From assembly GCF_022627575.1 (NCBI RefSeq), contig NZ_JADEYQ010000008.1:1-64000 (forward strand): 64,000 bases of DNA, in the 5' to 3' direction. The position numbers were made by a program, and so were the translations under genes. Below are positions 17,188 to 25,662 of this stretch, in pieces. Source of the DNA: Sphingobacterium rhinopitheci (GTDB lineage Bacteria; Bacteroidota; Bacteroidia; Sphingobacteriales; Sphingobacteriaceae). Position 1 is the stretch's first letter; each line of letters opens with the position of its first letter. The notes under the pieces were generated by a model. The model saw only the letters and a program-made list of their open reading frames with translations. It was not told the origin of the DNA and made no database searches.

Positions 17188-18054
17188 ATGGGATTAAATA
17201 CTTCTTGGCGATTTATTATTTTTAGCAATCTGTTGATTGCAATGGCAGCGGCTAGTCAGAGCTTATTGACCTATCATCTACTGCATATACCATTCAATTT
17301 GTACATAATACTATTAGAATGGTCGGCAACACTTTTGCTTTATAATTTTAGTATGTGGCTATCAATGCCCAAAATGCAAAATAATTCGCCCTATTTACGA
17401 ACGAGTTGGTATTTTGAAAATAGGCTTATTTTTATGTTCCTATCTTTGTTCGCGTTGGTGATTTTTATTTTCTCCTTGTTACAATTACATAGCTATACTT
17501 TCCTTTATTTGATATTTATTGGAATACTGAGTTTTGGCTATGCATTACCAATAATAAAAGTCAATGGAAAAGCAATGTCTTTCAGACAAATGGCTGGTGT
17601 CAAAGTCTTTTTAATAGCTTTGGTGTGGTCGCTCTCCACAGTAGGGATGCCAACGGTAGAATATTTTTCTACAGGAGGAATAGTAGAATGGGCTTATGTT
17701 GGTTATTGGGGACTTCTGGTGTTTTTATTTATATTGGCTATAACTATACCTTTTGATATTAGAGATCTAAAGCAAGATAAATATTATAATCTTCAGACTA
17801 TACCTGTGATTTTGGGTGGGGCGAGGGCCAAGCTATTATGTTATAGTTTGTTATTTCTACATACGATGTTAGTAATCGTATTGTTCGGCATCACACAACC
17901 TGCAATATGGACACTAATATTTACTGATATAGTTGTATTTATTGTTCTTTATAAGATTATATTCCGACCAAGGGCCAATTACCAGCAAGTTTATATATTA
18001 GATTTAATACTTATCATACAGTTTTTACAGTATTATATTATTGCTGATCTCTAA
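17188..18054 (+). CDS. UbiA-superfamily-like membrane protein
   Basis: A 288-residue protein with eight or nine membrane helices. IPFDIRDLKQDKY (residues 187-199) matches the second aspartate-rich motif (DxxxDxxxD) of UbiA-type prenyltransferases, and the helix layout fits. The first motif (NDxxDxxxD) is not present: the corresponding loop region near residues 49-58 reads LLLYNFSMWL, with no aspartate. It may therefore have lost prenyl-diphosphate binding through Mg2+ or have another substrate. Its last 17 bases overlap the end of the convergent dehydrogenase gene. Function unassigned. Confidence 0.6.
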   Translation: MGLNTSWRFIIFSNLLIAMAAASQSLLTYHLLHIPFNLYIILLEWSATLLLYNFSMWLSMPKMQNNSPYLRTSWYFENRLIFMFLSLFALVIFIFSLLQLHSYTFLYLIFIGILSFGYALPIIKVNGKAMSFRQMAGVKVFLIALVWSLSTVGMPTVEYFSTGGIVEWAYVGYWGLLVFLFILAITIPFDIRDLKQDKYYNLQTIPVILGGARAKLLCYSLLFLHTMLVIVLFGITQPAIWTLIFTDIVVFIVLYKIIFRPRANYQQVYILDLILIIQFLQYYIIADL

Positions 18055-18961
18055 TGATTTTATCAGCCAAAATATCCGATAGCTTGTAATAGCTCTCAAA
18101 TGTCCAACCTGCTACATGAGGACTAAATATTACATTGTTTCGAGCTATTAGATTATTATACCACGATTGTTCTCCCAATTTGGGGAATTTCTCTACAGGC
18201 AGAACATCAAATGCTGCGCCTAATATTTTGCCTTTATCCAATGCTTTTATTATTGCAGGAATATGGACGATACCTCCACGTGCCCCCATTAGGAAAAATA
18301 TAGGTTTACGAAAGTGAAATAAATATTCGTCGTCGACAAGATTGGTAGTCTCTCGTGTCAAAGGGATATGGAAACTAAGTACATCCGCTTGTTTGACAAC
18401 TTCCTCCATCGCTACTTCGGTAGCGTATTGATCTGTGAACCCCGTTTTGTATTTGTCATAAGCTATCACACGAACACCAAAACCGGATAGCTTTTGCGCC
18501 ATTGCTTTGCCATTATGGCCATAGCCAATCAAAGCTACGGTTCTACCTTTGAGCTCATAGCCTCTATTTTCTTCCCTTTTCCAAATACCGTTTCTGATTT
18601 CCTCGTTACTGCGATTCAGATGATTCATTAAGCTTAGGAGCATACCTATCATATGCTCCCCTACGGCATCACAGTTGCCTTCATTGGCTGCGTAAAGGCG
18701 GATTCCTTTTTGTAGGGCATATGCTTCGTCTATATTATCTATACCAGCTCCAGATCGGCCGATATATTTTAGCTTTGTTCCCAAATCAATAAAGGAACTG
18801 TCTACCTGAAATTTGGACCTAATTATCAAGCCTTCATAAGAAGGGATTATTTTTTCCGCTTCTTCGCGTGTTATTGTAGGCATATAATCATAGCTAATAC
18901 CTGCTTGATCAAATTTTTCCAACAATACTCCGTGTATATCATCAACAATTAGAAAGTTCAT
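18038..18961 (-). CDS. D-2-hydroxyacid dehydrogenase (phosphoglycerate-dehydrogenase-like)
   Basis: A 307-residue NAD(P)-dependent dehydrogenase. The nucleotide-binding loop is GYGHNGKA at residues 146-153, and the catalytic trio is intact: Arg228 (MGARGG), Glu257 (DVLPVEKFP) and His282 (SPHVAGWT). YIGRSGAGIDNID (67-79) is a family hallmark. No ACT domain follows, so it is the short form; whether it makes serine (SerA) or acts on another 2-hydroxyacid cannot be decided here. It is the last gene of a likely rsmA-monooxygenase-dehydrogenase transcript, with a five-base gap upstream, and it overlaps the convergent UbiA-like gene by 17 bases. Confidence 0.85.
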   Translation of the reverse strand: MNFLIVDDIHGVLLEKFDQAGISYDYMPTITREEAEKIIPSYEGLIIRSKFQVDSSFIDLGTKLKYIGRSGAGIDNIDEAYALQKGIRLYAANEGNCDAVGEHMIGMLLSLMNHLNRSNEEIRNGIWKREENRGYELKGRTVALIGYGHNGKAMAQKLSGFGVRVIAYDKYKTGFTDQYATEVAMEEVVKQADVLSFHIPLTRETTNLVDDEYLFHFRKPIFFLMGARGGIVHIPAIIKALDKGKILGAAFDVLPVEKFPKLGEQSWYNNLIARNNVIFSPHVAGWTFESYYKLSDILADKIIRDQQ

Positions 18962-18966
18962 GTTTT

Positions 18967-20124
18967 TTAGGTGTTAATTTTCATGAAATCTACAGAAAGC
19001 AATTTTTGAAGATCGCGTTGTGTAAACTTTGAAGGTAGTTTTTTTAGAATCGTATTTCGAAGGAATACCAATGGTTTATTCTCCCATTGAGCAACCTCTC
19101 CAATAAATTTTGAGGTCTCTGTTATATATTTTGTACGTGCTAATCTTCTTTTTTCAAAGGATTGGAATGCCGCTATTACATCCTCTTTATGACCTAACTC
19201 ATCTATCAGTACGGCTACATCTTCAAGTGCTTGACAGGCCCCTTGTCCCATATTGGGGGTAGTGGCATGGCCTGCATCACCGATCAAAAGTATATTAGCA
19301 TAAGCAAGATTTTGAAGAGGTTTGATGTCAATAATATCATTCCAAATAAGATCTTTATCTTTTGTTTGAGCTAGTATCTGAGGAATGGGCGTATGATAAT
19401 CCTTAAAGTCTTCGATTAAATTCGAAATAGTGTAATTTTTGAATTTGCTACTTTGTGCAGGGGCATTGATACAGGCATACCAATAAACACGATTTCCAAC
19501 TAATGGTGTCATCCCAAATCGGCCTGCTTTACCCCATGTTTCAGATCCTTTATTCAACTTGATATCTGAATTATCTATCGTTGCACGCCAACAGGTGTAG
19601 CCCGCATAACGAGGTGCTGAAGATGGAATCAGCTGTTGACGCAATGGGGATTTGACACCATCCGCTATGATTAAATAGCGGCATTCATGTTGCGTGCCGT
19701 CTTCAAAATATAACGTAATTAGATCTTTCTGCTGTGTAAACTTTATTGCCCTTTTGTTTAAGACAATTTTTTCAACAGGGATTTTCGAATGCAGGTAGTG
19801 ATGTAAGTCGGCACGATGAATAGTGAAATTGTCCTGCTTGTATTGGTCACTTAATGCGTTAGTATCCGGAGCTAATAAGATATTTCCTTGCTGATCGAGA
19901 ATATTGTACGTACTAACATGGTGACCGATTTTTTCGATATCTTCTTTTAACCCCAAAAAATCCAATGCTTGCATCGCATTGGCAGCAAGACCAAAACCTG
20001 CGCCTATTCCTTTTACAAGAGCACTTTGTTCAAATAACATAAAGTCGCTATTAATGGATTGTAAGCCTATTGCTGCAGATAATCCAGCAACGCCTCCTCC
20101 AATAATAGCAAATTCACTATTCAT
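18967..20124 (-). CDS. FAD-dependent monooxygenase
   Basis: A 385-residue flavoprotein of the p-hydroxybenzoate-hydroxylase type (group A). It has GGGVAG at residues 9-14 for the ADP part of FAD, a DG motif (IADGVKSP, 153-160) and GDAGHATTPNMGQG (282-295), which binds the FAD ribose and pyrophosphate. These mark NAD(P)H-dependent hydroxylases of aromatic or heterocyclic compounds such as urate or salicylate. The substrate is unknown, and no dedicated catabolic genes flank it. It is placed between rsmA (10-base gap) and the dehydrogenase. Confidence 0.82.
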   Translation of the reverse strand: MNSEFAIIGGGVAGLSAAIGLQSINSDFMLFEQSALVKGIGAGFGLAANAMQALDFLGLKEDIEKIGHHVSTYNILDQQGNILLAPDTNALSDQYKQDNFTIHRADLHHYLHSKIPVEKIVLNKRAIKFTQQKDLITLYFEDGTQHECRYLIIADGVKSPLRQQLIPSSAPRYAGYTCWRATIDNSDIKLNKGSETWGKAGRFGMTPLVGNRVYWYACINAPAQSSKFKNYTISNLIEDFKDYHTPIPQILAQTKDKDLIWNDIIDIKPLQNLAYANILLIGDAGHATTPNMGQGACQALEDVAVLIDELGHKEDVIAAFQSFEKRRLARTKYITETSKFIGEVAQWENKPLVFLRNTILKKLPSKFTQRDLQKLLSVDFMKINT

Positions 20125-20134
20125 ATCATTTAAA

Positions 20135-20911
20135 CTATGCGTTTGAAATTTCGTTTGTTAAAGTCACAAAATCAGCAACTGATAGGCGTTCAGCACGTAA
20201 TTCGTACAATGGATTGTCACTCATTTTGTCTTTTGGTACTACCGCAGATAATGAATTACGTAGGGTTTTTCTACGCTGGTTGAAGCCTGCTTTTACCACT
20301 GACCAGAATAATTTTTCGTTACAGTCCAATTGAGAAACAGTATTGCGCGTCATGCGCATCACCCCAGATAATACTTTGGGTGGCGGGTTGAATGCGCCAG
20401 CTTTTACCGTAAACAAATATTCTACGTGATAATAGGCTTGTAGAAATACTGAAAGTATACCATATTCCTTAGTTCCTGGTTTTGCAACACAGCGTTCGGC
20501 TACTTCTTTTTGAAACATGCCAGCCATTTGTACTACGCGATCGCGCTCCTCTAATATTTTAAATAATATTTGTGAGGAGATATTGTATGGATAATTACCA
20601 ATGATCGCCACTTTATCACCAAAATATTTTGAAAAATCTAAAGCAAGAAAATCACCGTGTATAAGTCTATGTTCTAGTTGTGGATATTTGTCTTGTAGGA
20701 ATTCTATAGATTCATCATCTACATCGATTAGATAGGTCTCAAATTCATCCTTTTGTAACAAAAAATCAGATAATACACCCATCCCTGGACCTACTTCTAA
20801 TACTTGTGTGAATCCTAAATCTGGATTTAATGCATCTGCGATACGTTTTGCAGCATTTTTGTCGTTTAAGAAATGTTGTCCTAGATGTTTTTTTGCGCGT
20901 ACTGAATTCAT
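20135..20911 (-). CDS. rsmA: 16S rRNA dimethyladenosine transferase RsmA/KsgA
   Basis: A 258-residue methyltransferase that dimethylates A1518 and A1519 near the 3' end of 16S rRNA, late in 30S assembly. HLGQHFLNDKNAAKRI (9-24) opens the protein, the SAM loop VLEVGPGMG is at 37-45, and the catalytic NYPYNIS at 106-112 is the usual N-x-P-Y form. FNQRRKTLRNSL in the C-terminal domain is an RNA-binding family motif. Full length. The promoter box TACTTTTG ends only four bases before the ATG, suggesting a leaderless message. Confidence 0.96.
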   Translation of the reverse strand: MNSVRAKKHLGQHFLNDKNAAKRIADALNPDLGFTQVLEVGPGMGVLSDFLLQKDEFETYLIDVDDESIEFLQDKYPQLEHRLIHGDFLALDFSKYFGDKVAIIGNYPYNISSQILFKILEERDRVVQMAGMFQKEVAERCVAKPGTKEYGILSVFLQAYYHVEYLFTVKAGAFNPPPKVLSGVMRMTRNTVSQLDCNEKLFWSVVKAGFNQRRKTLRNSLSAVVPKDKMSDNPLYELRAERLSVADFVTLTNEISNA

Positions 20912-20915
20912 TCCT

Positions 20916-20923
20916 CAAAAGTA
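20916..20923 (-). promoter_or_regulatory. -7 promoter box four bases before rsmA
   Basis: On the minus strand TACTTTTG, an exact TAnnTTTG match, separated from ATG by AGGA. With usual Bacteroidota spacing, transcription would start at or within a few bases of the ATG. Confidence 0.5.
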
Positions 20924-21030
20924 TAAAGTAAAAAGCAAAAAATGAACATTAGTCTGTCAAACTGTACAATTACTTTATAGCAAAGTGAATAATTTGTAGT
21001 TAAGGTAGTATAGCGTTGCCTAATTTTTCT

Positions 21031-21038
21031 TATTTTTG
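21031..21038 (+). promoter_or_regulatory. -7 promoter box of pdxA
   Basis: TATTTTTG, 22 bases before the chosen pdxA ATG. The same 22-base distance is seen for miaA and serS. It supports ATG at 21061 over the TTG at 21055. Confidence 0.55.
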
Positions 21039-21060
21039 AATAACAAATAGCTTTTTGGTA

Positions 21061-22116
21061 ATGAGTGAAAAAATAAAAGTAGGTATCAGCGTTGGTGATC
21101 TAAATGGGATTGGAATGGAAGTGATTATAAAATCCTTGATGGATAGTCGTGTTCTCGATTATTTTACTCCAATAGTTTATGGTAATACTAAGAACGCTTC
21201 ATTTCACCGTAAAGCGAATAATATTAATGATTTCAGCTTCAATGTGATCAATGAAGTGGAACAAGCAAATCCGAAGCGCCCAAATATGATCAATGTTTGG
21301 CAAGAGGATGTTAAGATTACGCTAGGTGAAGATAATGAAATCGGCGGTAAATATGCATTCCTTTCCTTAGAAAAAGCAGTTGAAGATCTTAATGCAGGCA
21401 AAATTGATGCCTTAGTGACTGCACCAATCAATAAGCATAATATACAACAAGAAGGATTTAATTTTCCGGGACATACCGAATATTTACAAAGTAAAGTCAA
21501 TGCTGATGATGTATTGATGTTTATGATTAGCGATGATTTGCGCATAGGTGTGGTGACGGGGCATGTGCCTTTGAAAGATGTTGCTAACCATATTACAGAA
21601 GAATCTATTCTAAAAAAGCTACGTTTGATGAATGATAGCTTGAAGAAAGACTTTTGGATTCAAAAGCCAAAAATTGCTGTTATGGGATTAAATCCCCATG
21701 CTGGTGATAATGGGGTGATTGGTACTGAAGATGACGATATTATTAGACCCGCTATATTGAAAGCTAAAGCCGAAGGAATATTGGCATTGGGTCCATATCC
21801 TGCGGATGGTTTTTTTGCTGGGGATGCCTTCAAAAAATTTGATGCCGTTTTAGCGATGTATCATGATCAGGGGCTTATCCCTTTCAAGCATATTGCGAGT
21901 CGCAAAGGTGTTAACTACACGGCTGGTTTGCCTATTGTACGTACATCACCGGATCACGGCACTGGCTATGATATTGCAGGGAAGAATATTGCATCCCATG
22001 AATCTTTCTTAGAGGCTATATTTGCGGCAGTTCATATCGTCAAAAATAGAAAAGAACAAGTCGAATTATCGGCCAATCCTTTAGCATTTAGAAAACTTTC
22101 AAGAGATAGAGATTAG
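21061..22116 (+). CDS. pdxA: 4-hydroxythreonine-4-phosphate dehydrogenase PdxA
   Basis: A 351-residue enzyme of the DXP-dependent pyridoxal-phosphate pathway. It oxidises 4-phosphohydroxy-L-threonine; the product decarboxylates and is then used by PdxJ. Visible: VGDLNGIGME near the start, FPGHTEYLQ, AMYHDQGLIPFKH and TSPDHGTGYDIAGK, which supply the three metal-binding histidines. Length is close to the family norm (about 330). The frame extends two codons upstream to TTG, but ATG at 21061 fits the promoter and the usual N-terminus. Divergent from rsmA; in E. coli pdxA and ksgA are also neighbours. Confidence 0.95.
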   Translation: MSEKIKVGISVGDLNGIGMEVIIKSLMDSRVLDYFTPIVYGNTKNASFHRKANNINDFSFNVINEVEQANPKRPNMINVWQEDVKITLGEDNEIGGKYAFLSLEKAVEDLNAGKIDALVTAPINKHNIQQEGFNFPGHTEYLQSKVNADDVLMFMISDDLRIGVVTGHVPLKDVANHITEESILKKLRLMNDSLKKDFWIQKPKIAVMGLNPHAGDNGVIGTEDDDIIRPAILKAKAEGILALGPYPADGFFAGDAFKKFDAVLAMYHDQGLIPFKHIASRKGVNYTAGLPIVRTSPDHGTGYDIAGKNIASHESFLEAIFAAVHIVKNRKEQVELSANPLAFRKLSRDRD

Positions 22117-22169
22117 TAAATAATATTTATTTGTACGCTAGTTATGGCGTAATATTTCTATAAAATAAG

Positions 22170-22177
22170 TATTTTTG
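22170..22177 (+). promoter_or_regulatory. -7 promoter box of the CCA-enzyme gene
   Basis: TATTTTTG in the 100-base gap after pdxA, 39 bases before the ATG at 22217. Confidence 0.5.
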
Positions 22178-22216
22178 CAAATTATTAGTGGGCTTTTTTA
22201 GTCTACATGCTTTACT

Positions 22217-23647
22217 ATGTGCGAACACTTACAACACCCTATATTTTCAATTATTAAAAATTTGGCTACTCAAACTAACACCGAGTGTTATGTTATTGGG
22301 GGCTATGTCCGTGATCGAATCATGGATAGACCCTTCAAAAATGATGTAGATATATTGGTGATAGGTAGTGGAATAGAATTTGCTACAAAACTTGGAGAGC
22401 AATTGAAAACCAAAGTGGCGGTATATAAATCTTTTGGTACAGCGATGTTGGTTTTTAATGGTCTTGATGTTGAGTTTGTCGGTGCTAGGAAGGAATCTTA
22501 TCGTAAGGAATCGCGTAAACCGATTGTGGAAGATGGGACGCTTGAAGATGATCAAAATCGCCGTGATTTTACGATCAATGCAATGGCTTATTCTTTGAAT
22601 GAGGCCAATTATGGGGAATTATTAGATCCTTTTGATGGGCTGGCAGATATTCAAAATAGATTGATTCGTACACCTTTGGAGCCGAGTGAGACTTTTTCGG
22701 ACGATCCTCTTCGTATGATGCGTGCTATTCGCTTTGCTACACAGTTAAATTTTAGAATTGATATCAAAGCTATCCAAGCTATCGTTGAAAATAAGGAAAG
22801 GATAAAGATTATTTCCAAAGAGCGTATTACAGATGAGCTAAATAAAATTATCTTATCTAAGAAGCCTTCAACAGGTTTTAAATATCTTTTTGATACCGGC
22901 CTATTGGAGTTAATATTTCCTGCTATGCATCATTTGTATGGTGTAGATATTGTCGATGGTAGAGGACATAAGGATAATTTTTACCATACGCTAGAGGTGC
23001 TGGATAATGTATGTGAGTTATCGGATGATTTATGGTTGCGTTGGGCGGCAATTATGCATGATATAGCGAAGCCTGCCACCAAAAGATATGACAAAAGAAT
23101 AGGATGGACTTTTCATGGTCACGAAGATAAAGGCGCTAGGATGGTGCCCAAATTATTTGCCGAGCTGAAACTTCCTTTGAATGAAAAGATGAAATTCGTG
23201 CAGAAATTAGTACAATTGCATCTCAGACCTATTGTGTTGGCACAGGATATTGTGACAGACTCTGCCGTTCGTCGTTTGTTGTATGAAGCGAGTGATGATA
23301 TCGACGCTTTGATGATGCTTTGTCATGCTGATGTGACCACCAAAAATGAATATAAGAAGACAAAATATAGACAGAATTTTGAGTTGGTAAAACAAAAACT
23401 CAAAGATGTAGAAGAGCGTGATCAACTGCGTAATTGGCAACCGCCAATTACTGGTGAGGATATTATGCGTGTATTTGGTCTAGGCCCTGGTAGACAGGTT
23501 GGTATAATAAAAAATGCTATTAGAGAGGCTATTTTGGAAGGGGATATTCCTAATGAAAAGGTAGCAGCATATGAATTTATGGTCCAAGAAGGTAAGAGAA
23601 TGTCTCTTACGGTTAAAGAATCACTAACTTTTGGTTCTATAAATTAA
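22217..23647 (+). CDS. cca: CCA tRNA nucleotidyltransferase with HD domain
   Basis: A 476-residue class II nucleotidyltransferase that builds or repairs the 3' CCA end of tRNA. Head-domain motifs: YVIGGYVRDR (25-34) followed by the catalytic DVD (43-45), then RRDFTINAMAY (115-125), which controls C/A choice, and DPLRMMRAIRFA (163-174). A C-terminal HD domain (IMHDIAKPA, His281-Asp282) resembles the phosphohydrolase domain of enterobacterial Cca. Some bacteria split C- and A-adding between two homologues, so it could be one half of such a pair; no second copy is in this window. Confidence 0.92.
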   Translation: MCEHLQHPIFSIIKNLATQTNTECYVIGGYVRDRIMDRPFKNDVDILVIGSGIEFATKLGEQLKTKVAVYKSFGTAMLVFNGLDVEFVGARKESYRKESRKPIVEDGTLEDDQNRRDFTINAMAYSLNEANYGELLDPFDGLADIQNRLIRTPLEPSETFSDDPLRMMRAIRFATQLNFRIDIKAIQAIVENKERIKIISKERITDELNKIILSKKPSTGFKYLFDTGLLELIFPAMHHLYGVDIVDGRGHKDNFYHTLEVLDNVCELSDDLWLRWAAIMHDIAKPATKRYDKRIGWTFHGHEDKGARMVPKLFAELKLPLNEKMKFVQKLVQLHLRPIVLAQDIVTDSAVRRLLYEASDDIDALMMLCHADVTTKNEYKKTKYRQNFELVKQKLKDVEERDQLRNWQPPITGEDIMRVFGLGPGRQVGIIKNAIREAILEGDIPNEKVAAYEFMVQEGKRMSLTVKESLTFGSIN

Positions 23648-23657
23648 TTTTTACTTT

Positions 23658-23665
23658 TATATTTG
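23658..23665 (+). promoter_or_regulatory. Candidate -7 promoter box of the pRiA4b-like gene
   Basis: TATATTTG, 31 bases before the ATG at 23697, in a 49-base gap after cca. Confidence 0.4.
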
Positions 23666-23696
23666 ATTAAGCTTTTGCTTATTTTTAGTTAACAAT

Positions 23697-24290
23697 ATGG
23701 CTGTATATAGATTTAGAGTTTCCTTTGAAGATTATGAAGATGTATATCGTGATATCGATATGCCTGCGAAGAGTACTTTTATAGATTTGCATGATGAAAT
23801 TCATAAAAGTACAGGCTATGATGCTGAGGTGCCTTCTTCATTTTATGTGAGTAACGATCAGTGGAAAAAAGGCACGGAGATAGCACATTTGCCTATTCAA
23901 CGTAAAATAGAGGCAGGAGTACTTTTGATGGAAGATATCCGTTTAAGCAAATTTATTGATGATCCGCATCAAAAATTTTATTACATCTATAATTTTGATC
24001 GTCCTTACGAATTTCACGTGGAGTTGGTTCGAATATTGAAAGAAGAAGAGGGTAAAGTGTATCCTTCTTTATTTAAATCTGTAGGTGTTGCGCCAAAATC
24101 CTTGGCGGCTTCAAATTTTCCTATTGCAGTTGATGACGATGAGGAGGAGGATTTTGTGGAAGATGAAATAGCAGAATTATACGGTGTCGACGAAGAGGAT
24201 GAGTACAGCATCGATGAGGGTGAAGATGACGAAAATGAAGAAGGGGAAGAGAGTTCAGGTGAATTCGCATCGGGTGATGAAGATTATTAA
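23697..24290 (+). CDS. pRiA4b ORF-3-like (IS1096 TnpR-like) protein with acidic tail
   Basis: A 197-residue protein. The first 135 residues resemble the plasmid pRiA4b ORF-3 family: YRFRVSFEDYEDVYRDIDMP (4-23), a DLHDEIHKSTGYD-type segment and FYYIYNFDRPYEFHVELV. In other genomes this fold occurs as a passenger protein of insertion sequences. Here no transposase or inverted repeat is nearby, so it looks like a resident gene. From residue 141 to the end the tail is dominated by Asp and Glu (for example DDDEEEDFVEDE), suggesting binding to a basic partner such as a ribosomal or nucleic-acid-binding protein. Role unknown. Confidence 0.7.
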   Translation: MAVYRFRVSFEDYEDVYRDIDMPAKSTFIDLHDEIHKSTGYDAEVPSSFYVSNDQWKKGTEIAHLPIQRKIEAGVLLMEDIRLSKFIDDPHQKFYYIYNFDRPYEFHVELVRILKEEEGKVYPSLFKSVGVAPKSLAASNFPIAVDDDEEEDFVEDEIAELYGVDEEDEYSIDEGEDDENEEGEESSGEFASGDEDY

Positions 24291-24315
24291 TCTAATTCCG
24301 ATTATATAATATACT

Positions 24316-24345
24316 AATAGGCCATAACAATTGTTGTGGCTTATT
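24316..24345 (+). terminator. Terminator after the pRiA4b-like gene
   Basis: A hairpin of GCCATAAC pairing with GTTGTGGC (one G-U, loop AATT), extended by five A-T/G-U pairs and followed by TTTTTTA. It lies 26 bases after the stop codon. Confidence 0.75.
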
Positions 24346-24671
24346 TTTTAATTCAAATGGATAATCTTTACAAATGGAATAAACCAAGACCTGTGCGTAC
24401 TGCTGTATGCAAAGAAACTAAAAGGGTTTCTATTGATAAGGTGTTACCTTAAAAATATAAACCTATTAATTTACCCATCAAATAAGCTATTCCACTTATT
24501 AGGGATGTATTATAAAATATACTTTCTATTGTATTCATGGATATGAATTGGTGTATCAAATTTAAATATATAAATAATATTTCTTTTTACGAAATTTTTC
24601 TTATGGATTTTAATATCCATTGGAAACAAAGAAATCATAAGGCTAATATTTTTATAATTGTTTTATTTCTC
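24346..24671. other. Intergenic region before miaA
   Basis: About 330 AT-rich bases between the terminator and the miaA promoter. The only frame worth mention is a 31-codon one at 24357-24452 with no recognisable features. I see no RNA gene or repeat. Confidence 0.5.
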
Positions 24672-24679
24672 TAAGTTTG
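24672..24679 (+). promoter_or_regulatory. -7 promoter box of miaA
   Basis: TAAGTTTG, an exact TAnnTTTG match, 22 bases before ATG at 24702. Its position makes the in-frame TTG at 24693 an unlikely start. Confidence 0.55.
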
Positions 24680-24701
24680 CAATTCATGAAATTTGGGATT
24701 G

Positions 24702-25613
24702 ATGAAGAACAATAAGAAGACTTTAGTAGTGGTAGTTGGCCCTACGGCAGTTGGTAAAACGGCCGCAGCTATTAAATTGGCACAGCATTTTGATACGGAA
24801 ATTTTGTCTGCTGATTCTCGTCAGTTCTATAAAGAAATGAATATCGGTACTGCTAAGCCCGACGAGCAGGAGTTACTAGCTGCTAAGCATCATTTTATTA
24901 ATTCACATTCTATTCAGGAAGATTATTCTGCTGGCGATTTTGAACGCGATGCTTTGCAATTGTTGGCTTCTTTATTTGAAAAAAAGGATGTCGTGATTAT
25001 GGTTGGTGGGTCAGGATTGTTTGTGCGCGCTGTATGTGAAGGATTAGATGATTTGCCTAAGGCTCCTGAAGGGGTGCGTGAAGCACTCAACAAGCAATTT
25101 GAAATTGCTGGCTTAGCGCCGTTGAAAGAAAGATTAAAAGAAATAGATCCTGCTTATTATGCAATTGCGGATATAGACAACCCACAACGGGTGATTCGCG
25201 CACTTGAAGTATTTGAAGCTTCGGGTAATACGATGTCATTTTATCAAAAAAAAGAGGTAGAAAAGCGTCCTTTTGAGGTGATTACAATAGGTCTAAATAC
25301 TGATCGTCAACAATTGTACAACCGTATTAATTTGCGTGTCGACAAGATGATTCAGGGGGGATTGATAGAAGAGGTAAAGTCTTTATCGAATTATCGCACA
25401 AAGCCAGCTATGTTAACAGTAGGATATTCGGAGATTTTTCAATATTTGGATGGTGCAATAAGCTTTGAAGAGGCTATAGATAAGGTGAAGCAAAATTCTC
25501 GTAGATATGCTAAAAGGCAAATTACCTGGTTCAAGAAGTATGGTAACACCGTTTGGTTTGAGCCTACAGAAACACATGAGATTATTACTTTCTTGGAAGA
25601 AAAATTAAACTAG
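24702..25613 (+). CDS. miaA: tRNA dimethylallyltransferase MiaA
   Basis: A 303-residue enzyme that adds dimethylallyl to N6 of A37 in tRNAs reading UNN codons. The P-loop VVGPTAVGKT is at residues 11-20; LSADSRQFYKEMNIGTAKP (35-53) contains the family's catalytic Asp and the DSRQ motif; VGGSGLFVRAV and TIGLNTDRQQLYNRI follow; QNSRRYAKRQITWFKK near the C-terminus binds tRNA. Length is typical. ATG at 24702 was chosen over the TTG three codons upstream. It ends at a bidirectional terminator shared with ilvE. Confidence 0.96.
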   Translation: MKNNKKTLVVVVGPTAVGKTAAAIKLAQHFDTEILSADSRQFYKEMNIGTAKPDEQELLAAKHHFINSHSIQEDYSAGDFERDALQLLASLFEKKDVVIMVGGSGLFVRAVCEGLDDLPKAPEGVREALNKQFEIAGLAPLKERLKEIDPAYYAIADIDNPQRVIRALEVFEASGNTMSFYQKKEVEKRPFEVITIGLNTDRQQLYNRINLRVDKMIQGGLIEEVKSLSNYRTKPAMLTVGYSEIFQYLDGAISFEEAIDKVKQNSRRYAKRQITWFKKYGNTVWFEPTETHEIITFLEEKLN

Positions 25614-25624
25614 TTAATATAACT

Positions 25625-25658
25625 AAAAAGAGCCATTCACACGAGAATGGCTCTTTTT
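25625..25658. terminator. Bidirectional terminator between miaA and ilvE
   Basis: A perfect 14-bp stem (25625-25638 with 25645-25658, loop of 6) with an A-tract on the left and a T-tract on the right, placed between the convergent stop codons. Confidence 0.92.
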
Positions 25659-25662
25659 TATA

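Noticed and set aside
23697-24290. An insertion sequence carrying the IS1096 TnpR-like gene
   Set aside because: No transposase, terminal inverted repeats or target duplications near it; the gene has its own promoter box and terminator.
24357-24452. A 31-codon frame (start MDNLYKWNKPRPVRTAV) between the pRiA4b-like gene and miaA
   Set aside because: Too short to judge, no promoter box in front, directly after a terminator, and no recognised family.
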